Shown: positions 25,994 through 33,208 of the stretch, in pieces
Numbering within the stretch: position 1 is the stretch's first letter
Layout of the letters: the number at the start of each line of letters is the position of its first letter
NCBI GenBank assembly: GCA_026914155.1
Contig: JAPPGH010000041.1
Location: 1,286 to 42,682 of the forward strand
Direction: 5' to 3'
Origin: Candidatus Palauibacter rhopaloidicola
GTDB lineage: Bacteria > Gemmatimonadota > Gemmatimonadetes > Palauibacterales > Palauibacteraceae
Length of the DNA stretch: 41,397 nucleotides
Translations under genes and position numbers: made by a program
Notes under the pieces: generated by a model
What the model saw: only the letters and a program-made list of their open reading frames with translations
Told to the model about the DNA's origin: nothing
Database searches by the model: none

Positions 25994-26376
25994 TTCGATT
26001 CCCCCATCCGCTTGCTGGACACCATCGCCTTCAGATCGTCCAGGTCGTCCGGGTCGATCTCGCCGGACCGGACCAGATGGTTGACCAGTGCCGTGCTGTC
26101 ACCGGAGAACAACCGCGTCACCAGGTCCGCCACCATGCTCCTGCGGACATCCGCCTCGGCGATCACGGGCCGGTAGATGAACTGCCGTCCCTTCGTTCGA
26201 TGCTCCACGCACCCGTACTCCTCCAGCTTGCGCAGCATCGTCTTGATCGTCGTGACGGCAAGGCGCCTCTCTTCGAATAGCGCCTGGTGTACCTCGATGG
26301 CCGGGGCCTCGCCCCGTTCCCAGAGCACGCGCATGATGGCGAGCTGCAGGTCTCCCAGTTGCCGCTTCCGCTTCAT
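25990..26376 (-). CDS. BlaI/MecI/CopY family repressor
   Basis: A 128-residue winged-helix repressor. The ATG at 26376 gives MKRKRQLGDLQLAIMRVLWE and has GGGAG six bases upstream. The DNA-binding domain spans about residues 5-75 (LAVTTIKTMLRKLEEYGCVE, then HRTKGRQFIYRP wing). The C-terminal helices (about 80-128) would dimerise and carry the region where the partner protease acts in BlaI/MecI. The start overlaps the upstream stop by four bases (ATGA), and the stop overlaps the M56 start by four. It probably represses this operon through the dyad at 27169-27188. Confidence 0.92.
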   Translation of the reverse strand: MKRKRQLGDLQLAIMRVLWERGEAPAIEVHQALFEERRLAVTTIKTMLRKLEEYGCVEHRTKGRQFIYRPVIAEADVRRSMVADLVTRLFSGDSTALVNHLVRSGEIDPDDLDDLKAMVSSKRMGESK

Positions 26377-27116
26377 CGCTCGCTCCCTGCGAGGTCGCTC
26401 CGAAACGCATGCATTTCCCCACGCAGGATCTGGAGCTGGTTGTATACCGGCCGGTAGGCCGCGCCTCGCGGGCGGGCCGTCTCGCCACCTCCGTGTTCGC
26501 CGCGCCCCTCGCGCCCGCCGTGCTCGCCGGCGGCCTCGCCACCCTCTTCCGCACCTTCGCCGTGGCCTTCCTCGACGCCGGCTTCGGGGTGACTGACCCA
26601 CGCGTTGAACTCGTTCCCGAAGGCTCCCAGTTCGACGGGGACGGTCTCGCCCGGAGCGACATCGATGCGCCTCGTCGGGCCGAGCTCGGTGCCGTTGTCC
26701 AGATGGACCTCGACGCGCACCTGCGGGAGAGCCCGCGCGGTGCTGTTCGTTACCGAGCCGGCGAAGACCTGCGTCGCCGGGTCGAACTCGAGAACCAGGC
26801 GAGCCCCGTTCGCGAAGAGCTTGTCCTGTTTCGTCATCTTCGACAGGTAGGTACCCTCGCCACCTTCGTGGCTCTCGGGCCTGCCTGCCTGCGGACCCGA
26901 TGCGTACGCGGAGAGGCCCGATGTCACGCGCATCTCGCGGAGGTCGGCACGGGCCTGTTTTACGAGATCGTAGAGATTGTCCGCGTCCGCGCTCTCCTGT
27001 GCCGGCTGTTGCTCCTGCAAACCAGGTGCCAGAGCTTCCCCGCCCTCCGCGTGCGCGGAAAAGCCGGCCCCGGCCATGCCGAGCACCATCAGCAACATCA
27101 ATGTCATCTTCATCAT
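26373..27116 (-). CDS. Exported FxLYD-like protein with Gly/Glu/His-rich segment
   Basis: A 247-residue secreted protein and first gene of the BlaI-M56 operon. The ATG at 27116 follows AAGGAG and opens a signal peptide (MMKMTLMLLMVLGMAGAGFS, cleavage near AHA). A helical, charged region (about residues 30-100; NLYDLVKQARADLREMR) precedes an FxLYD-like domain (about 105-175) that is paralogous to the lipoprotein at 24445-24828. A low-complexity stretch of Gly, Glu and His follows (about 176-215; EEGHGEGAEEGGEAAGEHGG). The last 25 residues or so are helical. The Glu/His-rich part could bind metal or cations. Its role in the signal that reaches the M56 protease is an inference from position only. 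Confidence 0.72.
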   Translation of the reverse strand: MMKMTLMLLMVLGMAGAGFSAHAEGGEALAPGLQEQQPAQESADADNLYDLVKQARADLREMRVTSGLSAYASGPQAGRPESHEGGEGTYLSKMTKQDKLFANGARLVLEFDPATQVFAGSVTNSTARALPQVRVEVHLDNGTELGPTRRIDVAPGETVPVELGAFGNEFNAWVSHPEAGVEEGHGEGAEEGGEAAGEHGGREGRGEHGGGETARPRGAAYRPVYNQLQILRGEMHAFRSDLAGSER

Positions 27117-27168
27117 CGCTCTCCTTCGGAGTTGGGTAGAGACCCGTGGCGCCATGTGCGCCACCGGT

Positions 27169-27188
27169 ACGACTACCGCACTAGTTGA
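27169..27188. promoter_or_regulatory. Candidate BlaI operator upstream of the BlaI-M56 operon
   Basis: ACTA (27172-27175) and TAGT (27182-27185) form a dyad with a six-base spacer, the same geometry as ACTA-CATATG-TAGT in the staphylococcal mec operator. The flanking bases extend it to ACGACTA...TAGTTGA. It lies 53 bases upstream of the operon ATG. An overlapping wider inverted repeat (CGACTAC 27170-27176, GTAGTCG 27197-27203) is also present. A site with the same half-site spacing and the same TAGTTGA arm occurs at 31898-31917. Confidence 0.5.
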
Positions 27189-27295
27189 CGACCGTAGTAG
27201 TCGCCACGACTCGCAAAGGTTCCGCGATGGAAAAGGGGGGCCCCGGGTCGCGAGAAAGCCCGGGCAGTTTGCGGATCGAGGACCCGCCGCGCGGA

Positions 27296-28378
27296 TCAGT
27301 CCGGAGGTCGGCGGCCCCAGCGCCAGAGGAGCACGGGAATCAGGGCCTGTGGCTTGCGCGCGGTACGCTCCATGAACTGGTAGGTGTAGCCGCGAATCTC
27401 CGAGCCGGAGAAATAGACTTCAACCGAGTACAATTCAGATGTTGAATACCTCTGCAGCGCGGCGAGCCCTTCCGGTTGCCAGATTTCATCGATATAGACC
27501 CATGGCGCGCCAACGTACGAGCCTCTGCCGATGCAGAAGAACTCGAGTTCACCTGCCGGGCAGGGCATCATCCGAACGATGGTGTGGTCGTCCACGAAAT
27601 CGAGACCGGTGGCGGCACCGGAAGCGAGCAGTGCCTCTCGATCGTAGGCGCGAATCAGCCCGCGGCCGGACGAAGCGTCGCCTCGCCGTGACCTCATGCG
27701 GTCTTCCATGGTCTCGACGTTGCGGGCGACCGCCGTGATCCCGTCCAGCATGAACGGCTTGGGCACCAGAGGTATCCGCACGACGTCGTCGGGGCGGCCG
27801 GTCGCGGTGAAGGCGATGACCTTGTCGTGGTAGCCGATCTGCTTGACCGTGATCAATTGGGGCCCAGGCGGGACATCCGCCGCAACGAAGGAGCCCAGCG
27901 AATCCGCCAGGGTTCCCTGGTTCTCCGATTCAACGAAGACGGCGGCGCCGGGGATGGCGGTGCCGCTCACCATGTCGTAGACCACGCCGTGGACCGCGAC
28001 GCGGTCGGGCGCGACGACCGTGAGACTGTCCAGCAGAATCGGGCTGGGGGTCAGCCCGATTTCGATGAACGCGTTGCCGTCGCCGGTCAGGTTGATTGGC
28101 AAATCCCGCCGTTCGTAGCCGAACCGGGTCACGGTGACGATGTGGCCGCCGGGCCGCAGACCGCGGACCGAGAAGACACCTGCGGAATCCGAAGAGGTGG
28201 GCTGCTGCGCCGAGCCGAACGACACGGTCGCGCCGGCTATGGCATCCCCGGTCTGGACGTCGTACACAACGCCCTGGAGCAGGGCCGCGGGAAGGCGATC
28301 GGGTTGCTGCGCCGTCATCGCGGCCGGCGTGGCAAGGACGATGATGGCGAGCCAGAGGTGATGAAGTCGGTAGCGCAT
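27296..28378 (-). CDS. Carboxypeptidase-regulatory-like / TonB-plug-like secreted protein without barrel
   Basis: A 360-residue exported protein with signal peptide LHHLWLAIIVLATPAAMTAQ. It contains two carboxypeptidase-regulatory-like modules (about residues 35-110 with GVVYDVQTGDAIAGATVSFG; about 125-205 with GVVYDMVSGTAIPGAAVFVE). A C-terminal part then resembles a TonB-receptor plug (LIRAYDREALLA, APWVYIDEIWQP, LYSVEVYFSGSEIRGYTYQF). No barrel follows, so it is not a transporter; such short forms may be peripheral surface proteins. I start it at the ATG at 28378; a TTG lies directly before. It appears translationally linked to the upstream propeller gene through a 12-codon frame. Confidence 0.75.
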   Translation of the reverse strand: MRYRLHHLWLAIIVLATPAAMTAQQPDRLPAALLQGVVYDVQTGDAIAGATVSFGSAQQPTSSDSAGVFSVRGLRPGGHIVTVTRFGYERRDLPINLTGDGNAFIEIGLTPSPILLDSLTVVAPDRVAVHGVVYDMVSGTAIPGAAVFVESENQGTLADSLGSFVAADVPPGPQLITVKQIGYHDKVIAFTATGRPDDVVRIPLVPKPFMLDGITAVARNVETMEDRMRSRRGDASSGRGLIRAYDREALLASGAATGLDFVDDHTIVRMMPCPAGELEFFCIGRGSYVGAPWVYIDEIWQPEGLAALQRYSTSELYSVEVYFSGSEIRGYTYQFMERTARKPQALIPVLLWRWGRRPPD

Positions 28379-28416
28379 CAATCCGACGGCGCGATGGTTC
28401 GGACAACTCTCTTCAT
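28378..28416 (-). CDS. 12-residue linking micro-ORF
   Basis: An ATG at 28416 overlaps the upstream propeller stop (ATGA) and has GAGGAGGAAG just before it. The frame encodes MKRVVRTIAPSD and stops with TGA at 28380-28378, whose last base is the A of the next gene's ATG (TGATG). The arrangement suggests a reinitiation bridge rather than a functional peptide. It could also be coincidence, since the strong purine run is also the coding end (PEEEEP) of the upstream gene. Confidence 0.4.
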   Translation of the reverse strand: MKRVVRTIAPSD

Positions 28417-29732
28417 GGTTCTTCCTCCTCGGGCATCTCTACTTCGTATACCTCGACGAACTCGCGGCCCAGCTCATCCTTGCGCAACACCACGATGCGA
28501 TCATCGGCGATGTCCAGCAACTCGTGGACCGGGCTCGGGATGGTGACTTCCCACTCGACCAGCGCCCGGCCGGTGATGGAGCCTTCACGGATCTGCAGCC
28601 AATCGGGACGGAAGACCGGAAGATGAATGGAGGCGACCGGTGTTCCGCCCTCGCCGAGGACCGTCCAAAGCCGCTGTTCGGCCGGCAGCTTCGCGTAGTC
28701 GCCGATCCACAACCCGCCGCCGGCATCCACCTTGACGGACCCGAAAGCCGGATACGCGTCCCGTATCTCCGATTGCTCCAGCCGCCTCCGCCGGTCCGCC
28801 CGTGCGATCTCGGGGAACATGTCCAGGTACAGGCCGGTCCATTCCTCGCTTTCCGCCGAGGTTACCCTCCGCATGGAGGAACCGCCGCGGACCCTGGTGC
28901 GCATGGCCGTTCCCTCGTACAGGGCCAGGTTCAACGAGTCGTTCGTACCGACGACCGTAAGATCTCCACGTCCATCGTACAGTGCCGAGCGACCGAATCC
29001 GACGGCGGTCCACTGATTCGGTGTGACGTGGCGCTCCTTGCCCGCCCACTCCGCCAGGGTATCGAATGATTCCCCGATGCCGGCACAGGCCACCAGGAAC
29101 AGCGGACCGCGTTGCACGCCCGCCCGGAGATTGGGCCGGGTTTCGAGGACGCCGATGAACCCTTGCCCATTCACATCCGCAAGGGGCACGACTTCTCCGG
29201 TCGCGACAGTGCATCCGCTTCGCTGGACCCCAATGACGCCGCCCTCCCGATCGAGGAACGTAAACCGCCGCAAGGCTCGGTCGTAAGCGAACAGCGATCC
29301 GTCGCGGGTGAGCCCGATCCGCGAGATCTCGGTGTACTCGCCAGGACCCTCTCCCGCCCGGCCCACGCGCGCCCGCAGACTCCCGTCCGGATGCAGGAAG
29401 GTGAGGTTGGGCGAAGCCTTGTCGGCGATAACCAACGACGAATCAGGCAGCAGAACCGCGCCCACCACCTCGACCAGGTCAAGACCGTCGAGCGTGGAGT
29501 GAAGCAGCGTCAGGCCGAGTTCGGGAAGGTCGAGGGCATGCAGGTTGGGGATTGTGGCAATGCTCACCCCTCCGGAATCGACCACGCTCGCCGACCGGGC
29601 ATCTGCGCCGGGATCAAGTCGTCGACCAGGCTCCGGTGAATCCTGACAACCGAGGGGCGGCAGCAGCGCCAGCAGGCAGGGAACGGGAACTGCGCGGCGT
29701 ACCGGCTTCACGGGCTCCGTAGTCTCGGGCAA
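28413..29732 (-). CDS. 6-bladed beta-propeller lipoprotein
   Basis: An exported protein of up to 439 residues. The frame opens at a TTG (29732) next to AAGAGGGA; a GTG at 29711 would also give a good signal (VPVPCLLALLPPLGCQDS) with the lipobox Cys in LGC. The mature part has propeller signatures: SLVIADKASPNLTFLHPDGS, VGRAGEGPGEYTEISRIGL and DGSLFAYDRALRRFTFLDRE. The middle and end repeat the same type of strand pattern, and it ends in EEEEP. The family is widespread near TonB systems but unassigned. It belongs to a separate branch from the pair at 21501-23707, with only motif-level similarity. Confidence 0.78.
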   Translation of the reverse strand: MPETTEPVKPVRRAVPVPCLLALLPPLGCQDSPEPGRRLDPGADARSASVVDSGGVSIATIPNLHALDLPELGLTLLHSTLDGLDLVEVVGAVLLPDSSLVIADKASPNLTFLHPDGSLRARVGRAGEGPGEYTEISRIGLTRDGSLFAYDRALRRFTFLDREGGVIGVQRSGCTVATGEVVPLADVNGQGFIGVLETRPNLRAGVQRGPLFLVACAGIGESFDTLAEWAGKERHVTPNQWTAVGFGRSALYDGRGDLTVVGTNDSLNLALYEGTAMRTRVRGGSSMRRVTSAESEEWTGLYLDMFPEIARADRRRRLEQSEIRDAYPAFGSVKVDAGGGLWIGDYAKLPAEQRLWTVLGEGGTPVASIHLPVFRPDWLQIREGSITGRALVEWEVTIPSPVHELLDIADDRIVVLRKDELGREFVEVYEVEMPEEEEP

Positions 29733-29840
29733 TCCCTCTTGCGAAATCCTGCCGTCGACTGATTGGACACGATACCGTTACGGATCGTTTCACTGGCAGG
29801 GATGCCTGGCCCCGAACCTCGTTGCCCGGGCGGGCACTAT

Positions 29841-29884
29841 TCCGCCTTGTGGGCCGCCGACACGCTCGTCAAGTATATCGGGCG
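29841..29884 (+). repeat. Dispersed intergenic repeat, copy R1 (diverged)
   Basis: This stretch aligns without gaps to 35116-35159, sharing TCCGCCTTG, CCGCCGAC, CGCTC, TCAAGTAT and CGGG, with a handful of substitutions. It lies in the gap between two minus-strand propeller genes. It lacks the downstream 26-base block that the other two copies share. Confidence 0.55.
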
Positions 29885-29901
29885 GGCCTCTTGGCCGAGC
29901 C

Positions 29902-31092
29902 TCACCTCACGTCGGTCGGCAGTCGGCGCACCACGACGCTCGCCACGTCGAATTCGTCACGCTCGATGAACGCCGCCAACCCGTCCGGCCCGAACGCGTC
30001 GGGCATCGCGGTCGTGCCGGCCGCGAAGGTCCCGATGTAGCGGCCGTCCGGGGTCAGCACATCGATCGGGCCATCGCTGGCCGGTTCCTCCCCGCGCCGG
30101 AGCACCCAGATCGTCCCCTCCCAACTGGTTTGCAGGTCGCGGACCACCGGCACCTCGGGGTAGACCTCCATGTTCCGGATCCGCTCGCGTCTCATTTCGG
30201 CCAAGGCGGCGGCGAACGGCAAATTCGATCTGGCGGCGCGTTCCTCGTTCTCCTCCAACTGGCGCTCGATCTCCCGATCCCTGATGCGGGCGGTTACAGG
30301 TTCAGGGCGAAAGGGCCGGGTGAGTACCCGGGTCAGTTCCCCGTTTCCCGTCGCCACCTTGATCGCATAGGCGGAAGAGTCGGTGAAGACCAGCGCGCCG
30401 CCCGGCAGCGCCCCGGCCACCAACTCCGGCCCGAAGCCGTCCGGATCTCCCGGTGGCCGCCACGCCCGGATCACCGTGTCCTGCACGGCCTCATCGCCGG
30501 TCAGGACGAATCGGTAGACGGGGCGGAACGATGGCTCGGGGCCGTCGGCGGGGCCGCCCATGCTCATTGCCGAGAAGCTTGTCGTGATGATGTTCTGGCC
30601 GTCCCTGGCGGGCAACAGGGTTCGCATCCCGTAGAACAGGTTGCCGGGCATGCGTACCGAGCGGTCGAACTCGCCGTCCGGTCCGAACACGTCAAATGCG
30701 GTGTGACCAGGATCGAACACCACCGTGCGCCCGTCACGGAGCACCGTGAATCCGACGGCCGTGTTGGTATTCCCGGCAAACTCCCCGGGCCCATCGCCGA
30801 TCCGTCCAAACTCGTGGACTAACTCGCCCTCCTCGCTCACGACCACAACTCGTCCGCCCTGGTCGTCCATCACATGCAGGTTGCCGGACTCGCCGAAGCC
30901 GACGGCGCTGACCCGGCTGAACTGCTCCCACGCGTTACCGGCAATGGACCCCACCCGGTAGACCTCGTCGAACTCCGCCTCGAGCATCCGGTCTTCGGCG
31001 GGCAGCTCGATCACTTCCTGCGCCACGAGGGCCGGGGTGGCGACAGCGAAGACGCTTGCCACTACGAGTTGGGTCAACCGCGTTCTCGGCAT
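29902..31092 (-). CDS. 6-bladed beta-propeller secreted protein
   Basis: A 396-residue exported protein. The ATG at 31092 follows GAAGGAGG at seven bases' spacing and opens a signal peptide ([20 protein letters not shown]). The mature region contains [39 protein letters not shown] and [14 protein letters not shown], with later repeats [20 protein letters not shown] and [14 protein letters not shown], typical of NHL-like blades. A charged helical stretch ([20 protein letters not shown]) interrupts the blades around residue 285 and may form a coiled protrusion. It follows the tonB gene on the same strand with a 53-base gap that holds a dispersed repeat. There is no lipobox, so it is probably soluble in the periplasm. 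Confidence 0.8.
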   Translation of the reverse strand: MPRTRLTQLVVASVFAVATPALVAQEVIELPAEDRMLEAEFDEVYRVGSIAGNAWEQFSRVSAVGFGESGNLHVMDDQGGRVVVVSEEGELVHEFGRIGDGPGEFAGNTNTAVGFTVLRDGRTVVFDPGHTAFDVFGPDGEFDRSVRMPGNLFYGMRTLLPARDGQNIITTSFSAMSMGGPADGPEPSFRPVYRFVLTGDEAVQDTVIRAWRPPGDPDGFGPELVAGALPGGALVFTDSSAYAIKVATGNGELTRVLTRPFRPEPVTARIRDREIERQLEENEERAARSNLPFAAALAEMRRERIRNMEVYPEVPVVRDLQTSWEGTIWVLRRGEEPASDGPIDVLTPDGRYIGTFAAGTTAMPDAFGPDGLAAFIERDEFDVASVVVRRLPTDVR

Positions 31093-31114
31093 TCTGGAAC
31101 CTCCTTCAACAGGG

Positions 31115-31140
31115 GTGGCTGGATCGACGAGCCCGTAATA
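31115..31140 (-). repeat. Dispersed intergenic repeat, copy R2
   Basis: On the minus strand these 26 bases are identical to 35149-35174 (reading TATTACGGGCTC onwards). They lie in the gap between the tonB stop and the downstream propeller start, oriented toward the propeller ATG. A short GACGC match also continues upstream, as in copy R3. Confidence 0.75.
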
Positions 31141-31145
31141 GGCGA

Positions 31146-31832
31146 CTACCGCGTCTGGAAGGTTATGGGAAGCGAGATCCACACCGGAACCACCTTGTCC
31201 AGGTTGAGCGCCGGAGTGAACCTGAACACGTTGGCCACGCGCAACGCCGCGTCGTCGAGCGAGGAGTGTCCCGAGGTCTCCGCGACGAGGGTGTTCTGAA
31301 CGATCCCGTCCTCGTCGATGAAGAAGTGCACCGTCACCCTCCCGCCGATGCCGTTGTCACGCAGGATCGGGGGATACTCCCGCTCCAGCGCACGCTCCAC
31401 TTCAGGCTGGTTCATGAGGTCGGGGCGGACCGTGTAGGGGGTAAACGACGGCGCCGCCGAGATGTCGACCGCCTCCTCGTCCGGCGGCGGAGGCAGCTCC
31501 TCGACCGGATTGTCCTCGAAAGTGGTGGGCGCGATGGTGATGTCCTCGCTGATGTCGGCCGCGGCGATCACGGGGGTCGCGGGCCGGCTGATCGCCTGGG
31601 GCGGGGGCGGGATCTCGATCTCCGGCGGGAGTTCGATCGCCACCAGCTCCTCGGAGTCGAAGGAGACGTCCTCCGCGGTCATGCTCGGCCAGAATATGAA
31701 CACCACGAAGTGCACCACGGTCGCGGCCAGAACCGATCCCCAGAACCAGGTGTCGAACGACTTCTTGAAGCGGTCGTTTGCCGTCTCCAGAGACGGGCCT
31801 TTCTGCACTTCCACGAATCCGTTGTCGCTCAT
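31146..31832 (-). CDS. tonB: TonB family energy-transducing protein
   Basis: A 228-residue inner-membrane protein that would couple the proton-motive force to TonB-dependent receptors. It has one N-terminal membrane helix ([20 protein letters not shown]), a Pro/Glu-rich periplasmic spacer ([20 protein letters not shown]), and a C-terminal TonB domain (about residues 145-228) with [40 protein letters not shown] and [20 protein letters not shown]. The ATG has GAGGAGAG upstream. ExbB/ExbD are not nearby. It may serve the receptors at 9103 and 36384, but that is inference. A palindromic dyad lies 66 bases upstream. Confidence 0.92.
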   Translation of the reverse strand: MSDNGFVEVQKGPSLETANDRFKKSFDTWFWGSVLAATVVHFVVFIFWPSMTAEDVSFDSEELVAIELPPEIEIPPPPQAISRPATPVIAAADISEDITIAPTTFEDNPVEELPPPPDEEAVDISAAPSFTPYTVRPDLMNQPEVERALEREYPPILRDNGIGGRVTVHFFIDEDGIVQNTLVAETSGHSSLDDAALRVANVFRFTPALNLDKVVPVWISLPITFQTR

Positions 31833-31897
31833 CGTCTCTCCTCGTCATGTGGCCGACGAACACCAGGCTGGTACGATGGAGAGCGAGAGCGGATCTG

Positions 31898-31917
31898 TCA
31901 ACTAAATTTTTAGTTGA
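31898..31917. promoter_or_regulatory. AT-rich 20-bp dyad upstream of tonB, BlaI-like geometry
   Basis: TCAACTAAA (31898-31906) and TTTAGTTGA (31909-31917) are exact inverted repeats two bases apart, giving ACTA-N6-TAGT in the core. It lies 66 bases before the tonB ATG and stands out as AT-rich in GC-rich DNA. The right arm TAGTTGA is identical to that of the candidate BlaI site at 27182-27188, with the same spacing. Another regulator could equally use it. Confidence 0.6.
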
Positions 31918-31978
31918 TGGGGGGGGAGAAGGGCTCCGGGAGCGTTTTCCCGGTCCCCAGCGCCTTCCCTGGTCCGGC

Positions 31979-32677
31979 CTAGTCCACCACGATCGCCTCG
32001 GCTCTTTCGATTCTTCGAGTAGGTCCGCCGAAGAGTGAAACCGCATCTGCTTCACTCAGTTGGATCTGTGGTGCTGTTGGATCAATGCAGGGATAGTGTC
32101 CGGCGGTGACTTCCACACGGACGAATCGCCGGTCGTCGTTCAGATTCGTCAACCGGACGGTTCTCCGCCAGAACAACCCGTCCGTGCACCCGTAGGCTCG
32201 CCCCTGCGGCGGTCGGGCCTCTGGAACACCGATTGTCACGATATCACCGATATAGTGAAATGGTGTAATCCGGCGGTCGGCCCGGCGGCGTAGTTCCGCG
32301 ACGATCTCGTTGCGGGCGCAGTCGCGGCCGAGACGCAGCCTTGTTTCGCGGTCGTCCTCGGGGACGGGTTCGCAGACTTCAGTGGCGATCGCTTCCACCA
32401 GGGTCGGATCCACGGCGGCAAAGATCTGCTTGCTTGCGAGCCAGGCCATGAGGCCACCACGAGCGAACCCATTCGTGTACATCGAGTCCAGGAGCGCTTC
32501 GTGGTTGATCTCCATGTTGTCGGCCTGCATTTCCAGGGTAGCCTCGCCGACCGAGACCGTGAGCAGCTTTGAGCTGTCGGCCGACATGGCAAACCAGACA
32601 ATCCCCATCAGGGCCATTCCGCAGAACCCCGAGTAAAGGTGATTCCACGTCCGCAGTGGCGTCTTCCGGTTAGCCAT
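31979..32677 (-). CDS. Membrane-anchored protein of unknown function
   Basis: A 232-residue protein not recognised as a known family. The ATG at 32677 has GGAGG at suitable spacing, with a second ATG three bases earlier. An N-terminal helix ([20 protein letters not shown]) would anchor it, with the rest outside the cytoplasm. The middle is helical (about residues 60-160; [20 protein letters not shown]). The C-terminal part looks beta-rich with paired cysteines ([40 protein letters not shown]). Its start lies inside the end of the short LRR gene, so the two are coupled. No catalytic motif is evident. Confidence 0.6.
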   Translation of the reverse strand: MANRKTPLRTWNHLYSGFCGMALMGIVWFAMSADSSKLLTVSVGEATLEMQADNMEINHEALLDSMYTNGFARGGLMAWLASKQIFAAVDPTLVEAIATEVCEPVPEDDRETRLRLGRDCARNEIVAELRRRADRRITPFHYIGDIVTIGVPEARPPQGRAYGCTDGLFWRRTVRLTNLNDDRRFVRVEVTAGHYPCIDPTAPQIQLSEADAVSLFGGPTRRIERAEAIVVD

Positions 32678-32939
32678 CATCGCCTCCGCATACTGTACCC
32701 TGCAATCGGGTTCCGACGAGCCACAGGACTTCGAGCTTGGCAAGTCTGCCGAGTTCCGGCGGGATCACACCCGTTAGCCCGTTTCCGCTGAGGTCAAGCC
32801 GTTCCAGGTTCACAAGATTCCCCAGTTCCGGAGGAATCGAACGCAGAAGGCCACCAGGGCAGCCCTTTCCGGGTTCCGCGCGTCTGCGCGCGCTGGCGGG
32901 TCCGCACACAGCCGTCCTCCCGGATCTCTCCGATTGCAT
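32670..32939 (-). CDS. Short plant-type leucine-rich-repeat protein, possibly a remnant
   Basis: An 89-residue frame from the ATG at 32939 (AGGAGAG upstream; an ATG at 32972 is also possible). It contains about two plant-type LRRs: [20 protein letters not shown], then [20 protein letters not shown]. The consensus [19 protein letters not shown] is clear. Known LRR proteins need many more repeats to fold, so this is either a truncated remnant or a small capping-type protein. The N-terminal 35 residues are basic and show no signal peptide. The stop overlaps the start region of the next gene by eight bases, which suggests the frame is translated. Confidence 0.55.
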   Translation of the reverse strand: MQSERSGRTAVCGPASARRRAEPGKGCPGGLLRSIPPELGNLVNLERLDLSGNGLTGVIPPELGRLAKLEVLWLVGTRLQGTVCGGDDG

Positions 32940-32997
32940 GTCCGTCTCTCCTCGCACTTTGAGCTTCACCATCGGATTTGGTCCGCAGCCGCGTCAC

Positions 32998-33016
32998 GCT
33001 CGTGACCGTCACGAGC
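32998..33016. promoter_or_regulatory. 19-bp perfect palindrome upstream of the LRR gene
   Basis: GCTCGTGAC (32998-33006) and GTCACGAGC (33008-33016) are exact inverted repeats around a single base. It lies 26 bases upstream of the longest LRR reading frame, in an otherwise noncoding stretch. The form fits an operator for a dimeric regulator; the one-base spacer makes a terminator hairpin unlikely. Confidence 0.5.
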
Positions 33017-33208
33017 CATTGTAATATGCGATCACAACACGATCATCTGACCAAATGCATGACGATATCGTGATCGGCGAGCGTCCCGCAAGAAACGTCC
33101 CGGGTGCGGGCACAGTGGGGCGCCGTGGAAGGGCGATCGGGACCACGGCGCTACGGCGGTATGCCGCCTATTCGCTCGCTCGGCCGGCCGGGTTTGGGGG
33201 CGTGACCC

